DNA of 46,959 bases, taken from NCBI GenBank assembly GCA_023128455.1, contig JAGMDW010000132.1:1-46959 (forward strand), given 5' to 3'. A program made the position numbers and the translations under genes. The DNA comes from Desulfurellaceae bacterium (GTDB lineage: Bacteria > Campylobacterota_A > Desulfurellia > JAGGSF01). The notes beneath the pieces were generated by a model. That model was not told where the DNA came from, did no database searches, and was given only the letters and a program-made list of their open reading frames with translations. This document shows positions 24,547 through 32,768 of the stretch, one piece after another (within the stretch, counting starts at the first letter, position 1; every line of letters begins with the position of its first letter).

Positions 24547-26228
24547 TCTATCGCTCCAAATGGACAGACTTGTTTGCATAAGTTACATCCATTGCAGAGA
24601 GAAGAAATAATATCCATTTTATCTCCCTTTTTTTGTATGGCTGGACACCCCAACGAAAGACATACATTACACCCCGTGCATTTCTCAGCATTGACATGTA
24701 ATGATTCTTTTTTTTCTACTATCAATGCACAAGGAGCACGGGCAATGATAACCGAGATATCATTTCTTTCAATTTCTTCTGAAGTAGTTTTTTTTAATTC
24801 TTTTAGATCAAAAGGGTTAACAATTCTTATATGCTCTACCCCACAGGCTTCTACTATGTCCTCTATGGGAATTTTCTGGGTTTCTCTTCCCTTTGCATCT
24901 TTTCCTGTTCCCGGATGTGGTTGATGTCCAGTCATTGCAGTGGTCATATTATCCAGGATAATGATGGTATCCGTTCCCTTATTGTAAACGCTATTTAAAA
25001 CACCAGTAATACCGGAGTGATAAAAGGTAGAATCACCAATTACAGCCACCGCTTTTTTGTCGTTTAATTTAGAAAAGGCATGAAGAGCATTTATTCCCGC
25101 TCCCATGCATAGAATAAAATCCATACTATCCAACGGCGGAAGCACTGCTAAACTATAACATCCTATATCTCCCAAAACCGTAAGCTTTAATTTATGTAAA
25201 ATATAAAATATGCCCCTATGCGGACACCCAGGACAGAGAACAGGAGGCCGAGCAGGCACATCTATACTTTTGGGAATTTCTTCATTTAATATTTCTTTCT
25301 TTAATCTTTCTACATTCATCTCAAATGAGCCAGATATAGTTTGGACATTTAACCCCATTGCTTTTATCTGTTCTCCTATAAATGGATCTACCTCTTCTAC
25401 AACATACACCTTATCTACGGAACGACAGAACTGTTCTATTTTTTTTCGGGGTAGAGGAAAAGACATTGTAATCTTTAAGATAGATGCATCTTCAAATGCC
25501 TCCCTGGCATAATTATAAGACACACCACAGGTAATAATTCCCAATTTTTTTGACCTCATCTCTGTTTTGTTGTAAGAAAAATTATCTGAAAAATCTCTTA
25601 ATTTATCTAATCTCTCCATCATTCTTATCTTCATTTTCCTGGCGTAGGCAGGTATAGCTGCATACTTTTGTGAGTCTTTTTTATATAATTTTTTAAATTC
25701 TGTGCGTTTGCCTTTAAGATTCACAACACATTTAGAATGAGATAATCTAGTTGTAATCCTTAAAAGAATGGGAGTATCAAATTCTTCCGATAGATCAAAT
25801 AATAATTTTGTGAGTTCGTATGCTTCCTGGCTGTCAGATGGTTCAAACAGTGGTATTTTTGCAGATAGAGCATACCAACGGTTGTCCTGTTCGTTTTGCG
25901 AGGAATGCATATTGGGATCATCTGCTGAAACTATTACTAACCCTCCATTTACACCAGTATAAGAAAGTGTCATTAGGGGATCCGCTGCAACATTCAGTCC
26001 CACATGCTTACTGGTATAAAGAGACCTGACACCGGAAAGAGAAGCGCCTATTACACATTCCAACGCCACTTTCTCATTGACTGCCCATTCTGTTTCTATC
26101 TCTTTAAATGTAGAAAGTGTTTCTAATATCTCTGTGGATGGTGTGCCGGGATAAGATGAGGCATATCTTATGCCTGCTTCATAACTACCGTATGCAATAG
26201 ATTCATTACCAGATAAGAAACTGCGCAT
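24543..26228 (-). CDS. iorA: indolepyruvate:ferredoxin oxidoreductase, alpha subunit
   Basis: A 561-residue thiamine-diphosphate and FeS enzyme. It shows the pyrimidine-binding half (GNESIAYGSYEAGIRYASSY, then PGTPSTEILE), the CPGCPHRG motif near 330, the thiamine motif GDSTFYHSGITG with DNMTTAMTGHQPHPGTG, and a C-terminal two-cluster ferredoxin domain (CTGCNVCLSLGC and CNGCNLCKQVCP). Length is slightly short for IorA (about 580-650) but all domains are present. Translation is coupled to iorB by a 4-base overlap. Confidence 0.95.
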   Translation of the reverse strand: MRSFLSGNESIAYGSYEAGIRYASSYPGTPSTEILETLSTFKEIETEWAVNEKVALECVIGASLSGVRSLYTSKHVGLNVAADPLMTLSYTGVNGGLVIVSADDPNMHSSQNEQDNRWYALSAKIPLFEPSDSQEAYELTKLLFDLSEEFDTPILLRITTRLSHSKCVVNLKGKRTEFKKLYKKDSQKYAAIPAYARKMKIRMMERLDKLRDFSDNFSYNKTEMRSKKLGIITCGVSYNYAREAFEDASILKITMSFPLPRKKIEQFCRSVDKVYVVEEVDPFIGEQIKAMGLNVQTISGSFEMNVERLKKEILNEEIPKSIDVPARPPVLCPGCPHRGIFYILHKLKLTVLGDIGCYSLAVLPPLDSMDFILCMGAGINALHAFSKLNDKKAVAVIGDSTFYHSGITGVLNSVYNKGTDTIIILDNMTTAMTGHQPHPGTGKDAKGRETQKIPIEDIVEACGVEHIRIVNPFDLKELKKTTSEEIERNDISVIIARAPCALIVEKKESLHVNAEKCTGCNVCLSLGCPAIQKKGDKMDIISSLCNGCNLCKQVCPFGAIE

Positions 26229-26260
26229 CTTTGCTCATGGTAGCTTTTCTCATAAAAAAG

Positions 26261-27301
26261 TCAATTGTCTTTTTCTTCTAAAAATTTAATGATGCCCTCT
26301 GAGATGCCTTCAGCAATACATCTCCTGTATTTTTTTCTTGAAAGGAGTTGCGCATCTGAGGGATTTGTCACAAACAACGTTTCCACCAATATACTGGGCA
26401 TACGGGCATCCACTAAAACATAGAAAGGAGCTTGTTTTACACCGATGTTTTGAGATGCACCATGCAATTCTCTGACAATATCTTTCTGCACATAATAAGC
26501 AAGTTTTTTTGATATATTGAGCTTTGCACTTTGTATTAAAGAAAGTATTATCTTGTTTATATCACCCATCTTTTCGACGGGCACATTATTTTCGCGGGCT
26601 GCAATCTGTATTGCCCTCTTATCGGATGTTGCATTCAATATCCAGGTAGATGTACCTCTCACCTTTTTATTATTCCAAGCATTACAATGAATAGAGACAA
26701 ACACATCTGCGCCTTTCTCATTGGCAATGTGCGCCCTTTTGGAAAGTGGGATAAAAACATCTGTTTTTCGGGTAAGGTATACATTTACGCCTCTCCTGGA
26801 AAGTTTCTTCTTTACTTCCTTTGCAATCTTTAAAACAATATCCTTTTCCCTTATCCCCTTAATTCCTATCGCTCCGGGATCTTTTCCTCCATGTCCAGGA
26901 TCAACAACTACTGTGTATTTTTTTGTTTTTTTCGGAGAAATAACAATTATTTGCCGAAACCTCCGCTTGGCAAACTTTGTCACCCAATTCTCCGGATAAT
27001 CTTTGATTAAGAGGTTTAAGGCTTTTATCCTTTCACTCTTATAATATGACAGTTTGTACCTCTTATACAAATTATTAAAGATGCATGCTCTTCTATAGAC
27101 AGATATAGGTGCATATTTGGTTTTTGAATAATTTTCATATAGATATTTGTATTCATTAGCTACCTTTAAGAGTTCTTCCTTGTTAAAATTGTATGTATAA
27201 TATGTTTCTCTATAGGATGCACTTTCATAGAGCGATTCTGCCCCTCTGTAGGTGAACGAAATACACAAGATGACGAGAAAGAGAAATAATATTTTCTTCA
27301 T
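26261..27301 (-). CDS. N-acetylmuramoyl-L-alanine amidase (Amidase_3, AmiB/AmiC-like)
   Basis: A 346-residue secreted Zn amidase that cuts the stem peptide from peptidoglycan. Signal peptide about 1-20; a helical N-terminal region to about 125; then the Amidase_3 domain with VVVDPGHGGKDPGA (first His ligand), the Glu in IREKDIVLKI, VSIHCNAWNN (second His) and SILVETLFVTNPSDA (catalytic Glu). About 60 residues between the second His and the last motif form a helix-rich insertion, the position of the autoinhibitory element of AmiB/AmiC that EnvC relieves. This supports the FtsEX-EnvC pathway encoded at 4572-7225. The N-terminus is not a clear AMIN domain. Confidence 0.93.
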   Translation of the reverse strand: MKKILFLFLVILCISFTYRGAESLYESASYRETYYTYNFNKEELLKVANEYKYLYENYSKTKYAPISVYRRACIFNNLYKRYKLSYYKSERIKALNLLIKDYPENWVTKFAKRRFRQIIVISPKKTKKYTVVVDPGHGGKDPGAIGIKGIREKDIVLKIAKEVKKKLSRRGVNVYLTRKTDVFIPLSKRAHIANEKGADVFVSIHCNAWNNKKVRGTSTWILNATSDKRAIQIAARENNVPVEKMGDINKIILSLIQSAKLNISKKLAYYVQKDIVRELHGASQNIGVKQAPFYVLVDARMPSILVETLFVTNPSDAQLLSRKKYRRCIAEGISEGIIKFLEEKDN

Positions 27302-27311
27302 AATAGATTGA

Positions 27312-27339
27312 ATTATATTTTATTTTTATTATCTTTCAA
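27312..27339 (-). promoter_or_regulatory. predicted sigma-70 promoter of the amidase gene, nearly leaderless
   Basis: On the minus strand TTGAAA (27339-27334), a 16-base spacer and a perfect TATAAT (27317-27312). The -10 box ends 10 bases before the amidase ATG, so the leader would be about 3-4 bases. No ribosome site precedes the ATG. The divergent ruvX start lies at 27345, only 43 bases from the amidase start, so its promoter must overlap this one. Confidence 0.65.
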
Positions 27340-27344
27340 ATGTA

Positions 27345-27752
27345 ATGAGGATGCTGGGCATAGATTACGGAGATAAAAGAGTAGGTATTGCGGTAAGTGA
27401 TTCTATGAATATAATAGCTACGGGTTTTGAAATCTGGAAAAACGAGAAGGGTTTATATAAAAAGATTGAAACGATGGTAAAGGAATATGATGTGGGGACG
27501 GTTGTTGTGGGTATGCCCATTAATATGGATGGCACTAGGGGCTATCGAGCAGAAATTACCTCAGCATTTGTAGAGAAATTAAAAAAAATCCTGAGAGGAA
27601 TAAAGATAACAACCTGGGATGAAAGACTTTCCACGAGTTTTTCTCTAAAAATTCTATCTGAAGCATCAGTTAAGGGAAGAAAGAAAAAAAAGACTGTCGA
27701 TAAAATAGCAGCTGCATTTATACTCCAGGGCTTTTTAGATTCTATCAAATGA
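27345..27752 (+). CDS. ruvX: Holliday junction resolvase-like protein YqgF/RuvX
   Basis: A 135-residue RNase H-like fold nuclease, the putative Holliday junction or pre-16S rRNA processing nuclease. Motifs: MLGIDYGDKRVGIAVSDS at 3-20 with the first catalytic Asp, VVVGMPINMDGTRG near 52, TTWDERLSTSFS near 90, and the final DKIAAAFILQGFLD with the last catalytic Asp. No convincing ribosome site; a second Met two codons on is possible. First gene of a 13-gene plus-strand run, divergent from the amidase and overlapping mltG as ATGA. Confidence 0.93.
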   Translation: MRMLGIDYGDKRVGIAVSDSMNIIATGFEIWKNEKGLYKKIETMVKEYDVGTVVVGMPINMDGTRGYRAEITSAFVEKLKKILRGIKITTWDERLSTSFSLKILSEASVKGRKKKKTVDKIAAAFILQGFLDSIK

Positions 27753-28753
27753 AGATAAATGTAAAGAAACTATTAATCGCAAACTTTATTTTATATGCCC
27801 TAATCTTAGCAATAATAATCTGTATCTTTATTTCCTTTAATCATTATCTGCATTCCCCTGCATCTTTAAAAGAGGAGGTAAAGTATGTGTCTATAGATAA
27901 AGGAGAAGAAATAAAAGATATCATAAGAAAATTGCATAAAGAAAAAATTATAAAAAAGGCAGACTGGTTTTACTATTATGTCATTTTGAGTGGTATATCT
28001 AAAAAGATAAAAGCAGGGATGCATAAGTTTTCCACACATTTAACCCCTAAACAAGTAGGAATGGAGCTTGTATCTTCTAAAGTTCCTGTCATAAAGGTAA
28101 CCATACCTGAAGGTTATACCATAAAACAGATTGCTCAGGTTTTAGACAGCTCTCATATAATAAAAAAAGAAAGGTTTTTAGAAACTTGTAATAATAAGGA
28201 ATTTGTCCACAGCCTTTACATAAATGGAACATCTTTAGAAGGATTTCTATTTCCAGATACTTATCTCTTTTATTGTGGGGAGGAGGCAAAGGATATAATT
28301 AGAACAATGGTAAATCAATTCAATGAGGTATACGATGTGATATCCCCATCTAAAAATATAGATAGATACAAAGTTTTAAGGATAGCCTCTATTGTGGAAA
28401 AAGAAACAGCCAAAGATGAGGAAAAACCGATGGTTGCTGCCGTTATATATAACAGGGTAAAGAAAGGCATAAAATTGTGCATGGATTCAACGGTAATTTA
28501 CGGATTATCAAACTTTGATGGAAACTTAAAAAAGGAGGACTTGACAAAATCCACACCTTATAACACTTACCTATTTTATGGACTTCCCCCCACTCCTATC
28601 TGCAATCCCGGCAAAAAGTCTCTAATTGCCGCCCTCCATCCTGCAAGTGTGGATTATCTCTACTTTGTTTCTAAAAATGACGGAACACATATATTTTCCA
28701 AAAACTTAAAAGAACATGGAATATGGGTAAACAAATATCAAAAGAAAATCTGA
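27749..28753 (+). CDS. mltG: endolytic murein transglycosylase MltG
   Basis: A 334-residue YceG-family enzyme that cuts nascent glycan strands. Transmembrane anchor at about 10-32, LysM-like segment (VTIPEGYTIKQIAQVLD near 115), then the catalytic domain with the Glu in ASIVEKETAKDEEKP, VAAVIYNRVKKGIKL, CMDSTVIYGL and PYNTYLFYGLPPTPICNPG. Overlaps ruvX by 4 bases and miaB by 31. Confidence 0.95.
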   Translation: MKINVKKLLIANFILYALILAIIICIFISFNHYLHSPASLKEEVKYVSIDKGEEIKDIIRKLHKEKIIKKADWFYYYVILSGISKKIKAGMHKFSTHLTPKQVGMELVSSKVPVIKVTIPEGYTIKQIAQVLDSSHIIKKERFLETCNNKEFVHSLYINGTSLEGFLFPDTYLFYCGEEAKDIIRTMVNQFNEVYDVISPSKNIDRYKVLRIASIVEKETAKDEEKPMVAAVIYNRVKKGIKLCMDSTVIYGLSNFDGNLKKEDLTKSTPYNTYLFYGLPPTPICNPGKKSLIAALHPASVDYLYFVSKNDGTHIFSKNLKEHGIWVNKYQKKI

Positions 28754-30081
28754 AATACTATATAAAAACATTCGGTTGTCAGATGAATGAGCGAGATTCA
28801 GAAAAAATGGCAGCAGCCCTTGAGAATAAAGGCTTTTCACCTTCCCTTCCTCAAGACGCAGACATTCTAATGGTAAATAGCTGTGCAGTGAGAGAAAAGG
28901 CTGAACAGAAGTTATATAGTTTTATCGGTCGTCTCTGTCTCGAGAAAAAGAAGGATGCGAAACTCATTGTTTGCGGCTGTGTTGTTCAATACAAGGGAAA
29001 AGAAATATTGAACAGATTTAAAGATGTAAATGCTGTTTTGAATACGCGGAGAATAGAAGATTTTGAACAGGTTTTAAAAGATGTATTGAATGGGAAAAGA
29101 ATAATGTATATTCCCTCAATAATGCGCAACCCTAACAAAATATTACCCCACTTAAAAAATAGGACAGGTGCCTTTGTGGACATTACCTATGGTTGTAACA
29201 ATTTTTGTTCCTATTGCATTGTTCCTTATACCAGAGGGAAGGAAATCAGTAGGGAGAAAGAATACATCATAAAAGAGATAAGAATGTTAACTCAAGGTGG
29301 GGTTAAAGAGATAACACTGTTGGGGCAAAATGTAAATTCTTACGGAAAAGGACTCTATAAGAATTATAACTTTGTTGATCTTTTATACGATATTAGCAAA
29401 TTTGATGATATACAGAGAATAAGATTTGTTACATCTCATCCTAAGGACTTCTCATGTTCTCTCATCTTAGCAATTAAAGAAATAGATAAGGTTTGCAAAC
29501 ATATTCATTTGCCTGTTCAGAGTGGTTCAAATAGAATATTAGAGTTGATGAGAAGAAAATATACAAGGGAGGAATATATAGAAAAAGCATTGCTCTTTAA
29601 AGAAACAACAAAAGGAAGTATCACCACAGATATCATTATTGGATTTCCTACGGAAACGGATTATGATTTTGAACAAACGATGGATATGCTGAGAAAAATA
29701 CGATTCGATTTCTCCTTTTCCTTTAAATATTCACCAAGACCTTTTACAGCCGCTGCTTCTACGAAGGAAAGAGTGCCGAAGGAAACAAAGGAAAAAAGAT
29801 TAGAGAAATTTCAAAATTTACAGGAAAAAATTACATGGGAAAGCAACTTAAGGGATGTGGGAAAGATATTTAATGTTTTGGTGGAAGGAGATGCTAAAAG
29901 AGGCGCTCTTCTCACAGGCAGAACAACAACAAACAAGATAGTAAATTTTTCAGGAGAGGCAAAAAAAGGAAAAATAGTTAAAGTCGTTATTCAGGAGGCA
30001 AAAAAACATAGTCTGCAGGGAAACATGGAGGACAGTTATGGTAAGTTTGAAAATCAAAGATGTGGATTTTTACGGAGATAA
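28723..30081 (+). CDS. miaB: tRNA-2-methylthio-N6-dimethylallyladenosine synthase MiaB
   Basis: Radical-SAM enzyme that adds a methylthio group to isopentenylated A37 of tRNA. Of 452 residues, C19 (TFGCQMNERDSE), C54 (NSCAVREKA) and C86 (CGCVVQ) bind the auxiliary cluster and C158, C162 and C165 (CNNFCSYC) the SAM cluster. TLLGQNVNSYG, LPVQSGSNRILELMRR and TDIIIGFPTET are strong family marks; a C-terminal TRAM domain runs from about 375. MiaB is favoured over MtaB or RimO by the QMNERDSE opening. The start lies within mltG; the next in-frame Met is after the essential C19, so 28723 must be used. Confidence 0.96.
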   Translation: MGKQISKENLKYYIKTFGCQMNERDSEKMAAALENKGFSPSLPQDADILMVNSCAVREKAEQKLYSFIGRLCLEKKKDAKLIVCGCVVQYKGKEILNRFKDVNAVLNTRRIEDFEQVLKDVLNGKRIMYIPSIMRNPNKILPHLKNRTGAFVDITYGCNNFCSYCIVPYTRGKEISREKEYIIKEIRMLTQGGVKEITLLGQNVNSYGKGLYKNYNFVDLLYDISKFDDIQRIRFVTSHPKDFSCSLILAIKEIDKVCKHIHLPVQSGSNRILELMRRKYTREEYIEKALLFKETTKGSITTDIIIGFPTETDYDFEQTMDMLRKIRFDFSFSFKYSPRPFTAAASTKERVPKETKEKRLEKFQNLQEKITWESNLRDVGKIFNVLVEGDAKRGALLTGRTTTNKIVNFSGEAKKGKIVKVVIQEAKKHSLQGNMEDSYGKFENQRCGFLRR

Positions 30082-30463
30082 AGGAAGCATTGTCTTGGAA
30101 GATAATTCAAGCCAACTTTATGAATTTTCTATAGCAAAAGATAAAGCTTGCATTCTCTCCCTTGTTCTCTTGGGCGTTTATGCTCCGGAAAACAGCTTCT
30201 ATAAGTTGTTAGATAATCTATTTACCAGGGTAAACCTATCGGTAAATGCCGTAATAATAGCCGATACGCGGATAGAGGATAGTCTTGCTCAAATAGAAAT
30301 TGTTGGCAAAAGTTTTTGTGAACGATATTGGTTGAATTTTCCCGATGCGTTGATCATGAGTGCCCTGTATAATGCCCCTATATATAGCAAAAAGGAGTTG
30401 AAAGGAGTATATATAGAAAAAAACTGGATGCATTTTGCTGAGGAGATGCTGCACATTTTATGA
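30038..30463 (+). CDS. DUF151 (bifunctional nuclease-type) domain protein
   Basis: A 141-residue protein of the DUF151/BFN family: an N-terminal strand pair (LKIKDVDFYGDKGSIVLED), a central helix pair, VNAVIIADTRIEDSLAQIEI near 67-86, and the PDALIMSALYNAPIYSKKEL motif near 107. The plant founder is a nuclease; the bacterial function is unproven. It starts 44 bases inside miaB with GGAGG 6 bases before its ATG, so the overlap is real and expression is coupled. It overlaps dgt by 4 bases. Confidence 0.85.
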   Translation: MVSLKIKDVDFYGDKGSIVLEDNSSQLYEFSIAKDKACILSLVLLGVYAPENSFYKLLDNLFTRVNLSVNAVIIADTRIEDSLAQIEIVGKSFCERYWLNFPDALIMSALYNAPIYSKKELKGVYIEKNWMHFAEEMLHIL

Positions 30464-31476
30464 ATATCAGAGAAAAATTAGAGAAGGAAGAGGAAAACAC
30501 ACTTCACAAGAATGCTGCATTTTCTTGTTCTACTAAGGGAAGAAAAAGAAAAGAAACATTGGATGATGTAAGAACAGAGTTTATGAGAGATAGGGATCGT
30601 ATCATCCATTGCAAGGCTTTTCGCAGATTACAGCATAAAACACAGGTTTTTCTCTCTCCTACCAGTGATCACTACCGCACACGCCTAACACACACGCTGG
30701 AGGTTGCTCAAATTGCTAGAACAATTAGTAAAGCATTGTTTTTAAATGAAACGCTTACCGAAGCCATAGCATTAGGACATGATTTGGGACACACTCCGTT
30801 TGGTCACGCCGGCGAAACAGCGTTAAATAAAATAAGTAAAAATGGCTTTAAACACGAAATACAGAGCCTGAGAATAGCAGACATTATAGCAAAGGAGGGC
30901 AATGGATTAAACCTCACCGAAGAGGTAAGAGATGGAATATTAAAGCATTCGAAAGGAAGAGGTAGTATAGTGACTAAAGATATGCCGTACACATTAGAGG
31001 GCCAAATCGTGAGGATTTCAGACTGTATTGCCTATGTGAATCACGATATTGACGATGCCATTCGTGCAGGCATTATTGAAAACAATGACTTACCCAAGCC
31101 GATAACAAATATTTTGGGAAACAGTCATTCAAAAAGAATTGCTACTTTGGTTAAAAGTGTAATCAAAGCAACAGTGGACAATAATTATCACCATATAGAT
31201 ATGGAAAATGAAGTTTTGGAGGCATTGGAAGATTTGAGGAATTTCTTATTTGAAAATGTTTACTTTAACGAAAAAGTATTAAGTGTAGCAAAAAAGGCAG
31301 AAAAGATAATAGAAGAACTCTTTTATTATTTCTTAGAACACGCAGAACAGGTAAAAAAACAGTTTACAAAAGATAGAGAAACAGTAGTTATAGATTATAT
31401 ATCGGGCATGACGGATAGGTTTGCCCTTGAAACCTATAAAGACATATTTTTACCCAAACCGTGGGGGAATAAATGA
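30460..31476 (+). CDS. deoxyguanosinetriphosphate triphosphohydrolase-like HD protein
   Basis: A 338-residue HD-domain dNTPase, converting dNTP to deoxynucleoside and triphosphate. Marks: RDRDRIIHCKAFRRLQHKTQ near 42-61, SDHYRTRLTHTLEVAQIART with the first His, IALGHDLGHTPFGHAGE with the HD pair, and RISDCIAYVNHDIDDAIRAG with the last Asp. Length matches the short Dgt type 2 group. It overlaps its neighbours by 4 bases on each side. Its substrate range cannot be read from sequence. Confidence 0.93.
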   Translation: MNIREKLEKEEENTLHKNAAFSCSTKGRKRKETLDDVRTEFMRDRDRIIHCKAFRRLQHKTQVFLSPTSDHYRTRLTHTLEVAQIARTISKALFLNETLTEAIALGHDLGHTPFGHAGETALNKISKNGFKHEIQSLRIADIIAKEGNGLNLTEEVRDGILKHSKGRGSIVTKDMPYTLEGQIVRISDCIAYVNHDIDDAIRAGIIENNDLPKPITNILGNSHSKRIATLVKSVIKATVDNNYHHIDMENEVLEALEDLRNFLFENVYFNEKVLSVAKKAEKIIEELFYYFLEHAEQVKKQFTKDRETVVIDYISGMTDRFALETYKDIFLPKPWGNK

Positions 31477-32768
31477 AAGAGATAGAAGAGGCAAAAGAGA
31501 TTTTATCTAACTTTAAGGAATTTGAAATATACGGGGAAGAAGAACAGGAGATAAGTTATGACTTAAAGGAAAACGAACTCAGCTTATTGAAGAAAAGAGA
31601 AAAGGGATTAGCCTTTAGAGTTATTGAAGGAGGACATAAAATAGATTTTTGCATAGCCTGTTTTCCTAACTGGCAAAATAAATTGAAGGACATAACTTAT
31701 AATCTAAAAAACTGGAGCGAGTTGGTAAAAAAAGAAGATATATCTTTGCCTGAAGCAAGATTTAGCTATAGGTCTAAAGAAAGAAGGGAACTAATAGACG
31801 AAAGTGCCTTACTTGATAAAGTAAGACATATAAAAGATACAGCTCAAACTATAGATAAAAGAGTAAGGGTAAAACAGGTAAGTTCTTCTATGGTGAAAAA
31901 ATGTATCTCTATTTGGAGCAATAAAGGCATAGATTGTACGGATGAACATGTTCTCTACGCCGCTTGTGGAATGGCTTTAGCCGTAGATAAAGATGCTCAG
32001 ATAGGCTTCTGTGCAAAAGATGGAAGCATATTTAATGCAATAGATGCAGAAGAAATCGGTAGAAAGATGGCATCTCGGGCTATAGAAAAATTGGGTGCAA
32101 AAACATTAGAAAAAGGTACATACAACATCGTTCTTTCATCACGAGTAATGAGACAATTTCTATCCTTCTTTTCTTCTGCCTTTGAAGGAGATTCAGTTTT
32201 AAAACACGCAACGATATTGGAGGATAGAATTGGAACCAAGATTGTTTCAGCCCTCATAAACATAATAGACGACGGAACGATGGAAAGTGGAGTGGGTACA
32301 TCCCTATGCGATTGCGAAGGCATTCCTACCAAAAAAACAAAATTAGTGGAAAATGGTATTTTAAAAAATTTTCTCCATAATTCATTTACCAGTAAGGAGT
32401 TAAATTATGAAAATACGGCTAATGCCTTTCGTGAAAATTATAGACAAACCCTAAAAATCACTCCCACGAACATCTATATAGAAAATGGAGCAGAAAAAAA
32501 CATACTTCTTTTAATGAACAACGGACTGTATATCACAGAGCTTTTGGGATTACATACTGCAAATCAAATAACAGGTGATTTTTCCGTAGGTATATCAGGT
32601 CAAAAAATAAAAAATGGGAGGAAATACGAACCATTTAGGGGAGCCACTATGGCAGGTAATATTCTTACACTTTTAAGCAAGGTTTTTGCCATTTCTGAAA
32701 GGATAGAATTTCTTTCCGCTGTAGGAGCACCAGATATAGGCATAGAAGATATGTCTGTTGGAGGATAA
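31473..32768 (+). CDS. PmbA/TldE-like protein of the TldD-TldE protease family
   Basis: A 431-residue protein of the TldD/PmbA family. The zinc motif HExxxH that marks catalytic TldD is absent anywhere in the sequence, placing it with the non-catalytic partner PmbA/TldE. Family marks: VFAISERIEFLSAVGAPDI at the end, GDFSVGISGQKIKNG near 373, and VSSSMVKKCIS early. In E. coli TldD and PmbA form a heterodimer that degrades unfolded peptides; no TldD is in this window. Starts within the dgt stop (ATGA). Confidence 0.88.
   Translation: MKEIEEAKEILSNFKEFEIYGEEEQEISYDLKENELSLLKKREKGLAFRVIEGGHKIDFCIACFPNWQNKLKDITYNLKNWSELVKKEDISLPEARFSYRSKERRELIDESALLDKVRHIKDTAQTIDKRVRVKQVSSSMVKKCISIWSNKGIDCTDEHVLYAACGMALAVDKDAQIGFCAKDGSIFNAIDAEEIGRKMASRAIEKLGAKTLEKGTYNIVLSSRVMRQFLSFFSSAFEGDSVLKHATILEDRIGTKIVSALINIIDDGTMESGVGTSLCDCEGIPTKKTKLVENGILKNFLHNSFTSKELNYENTANAFRENYRQTLKITPTNIYIENGAEKNILLLMNNGLYITELLGLHTANQITGDFSVGISGQKIKNGRKYEPFRGATMAGNILTLLSKVFAISERIEFLSAVGAPDIGIEDMSVGG

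Noticed and set aside
24547..24579. Longer N-terminus for iorB.
   Set aside because: The ATGA overlap with iorA at 24546 and the canonical MNVVICGVGGQG opening fix the start.
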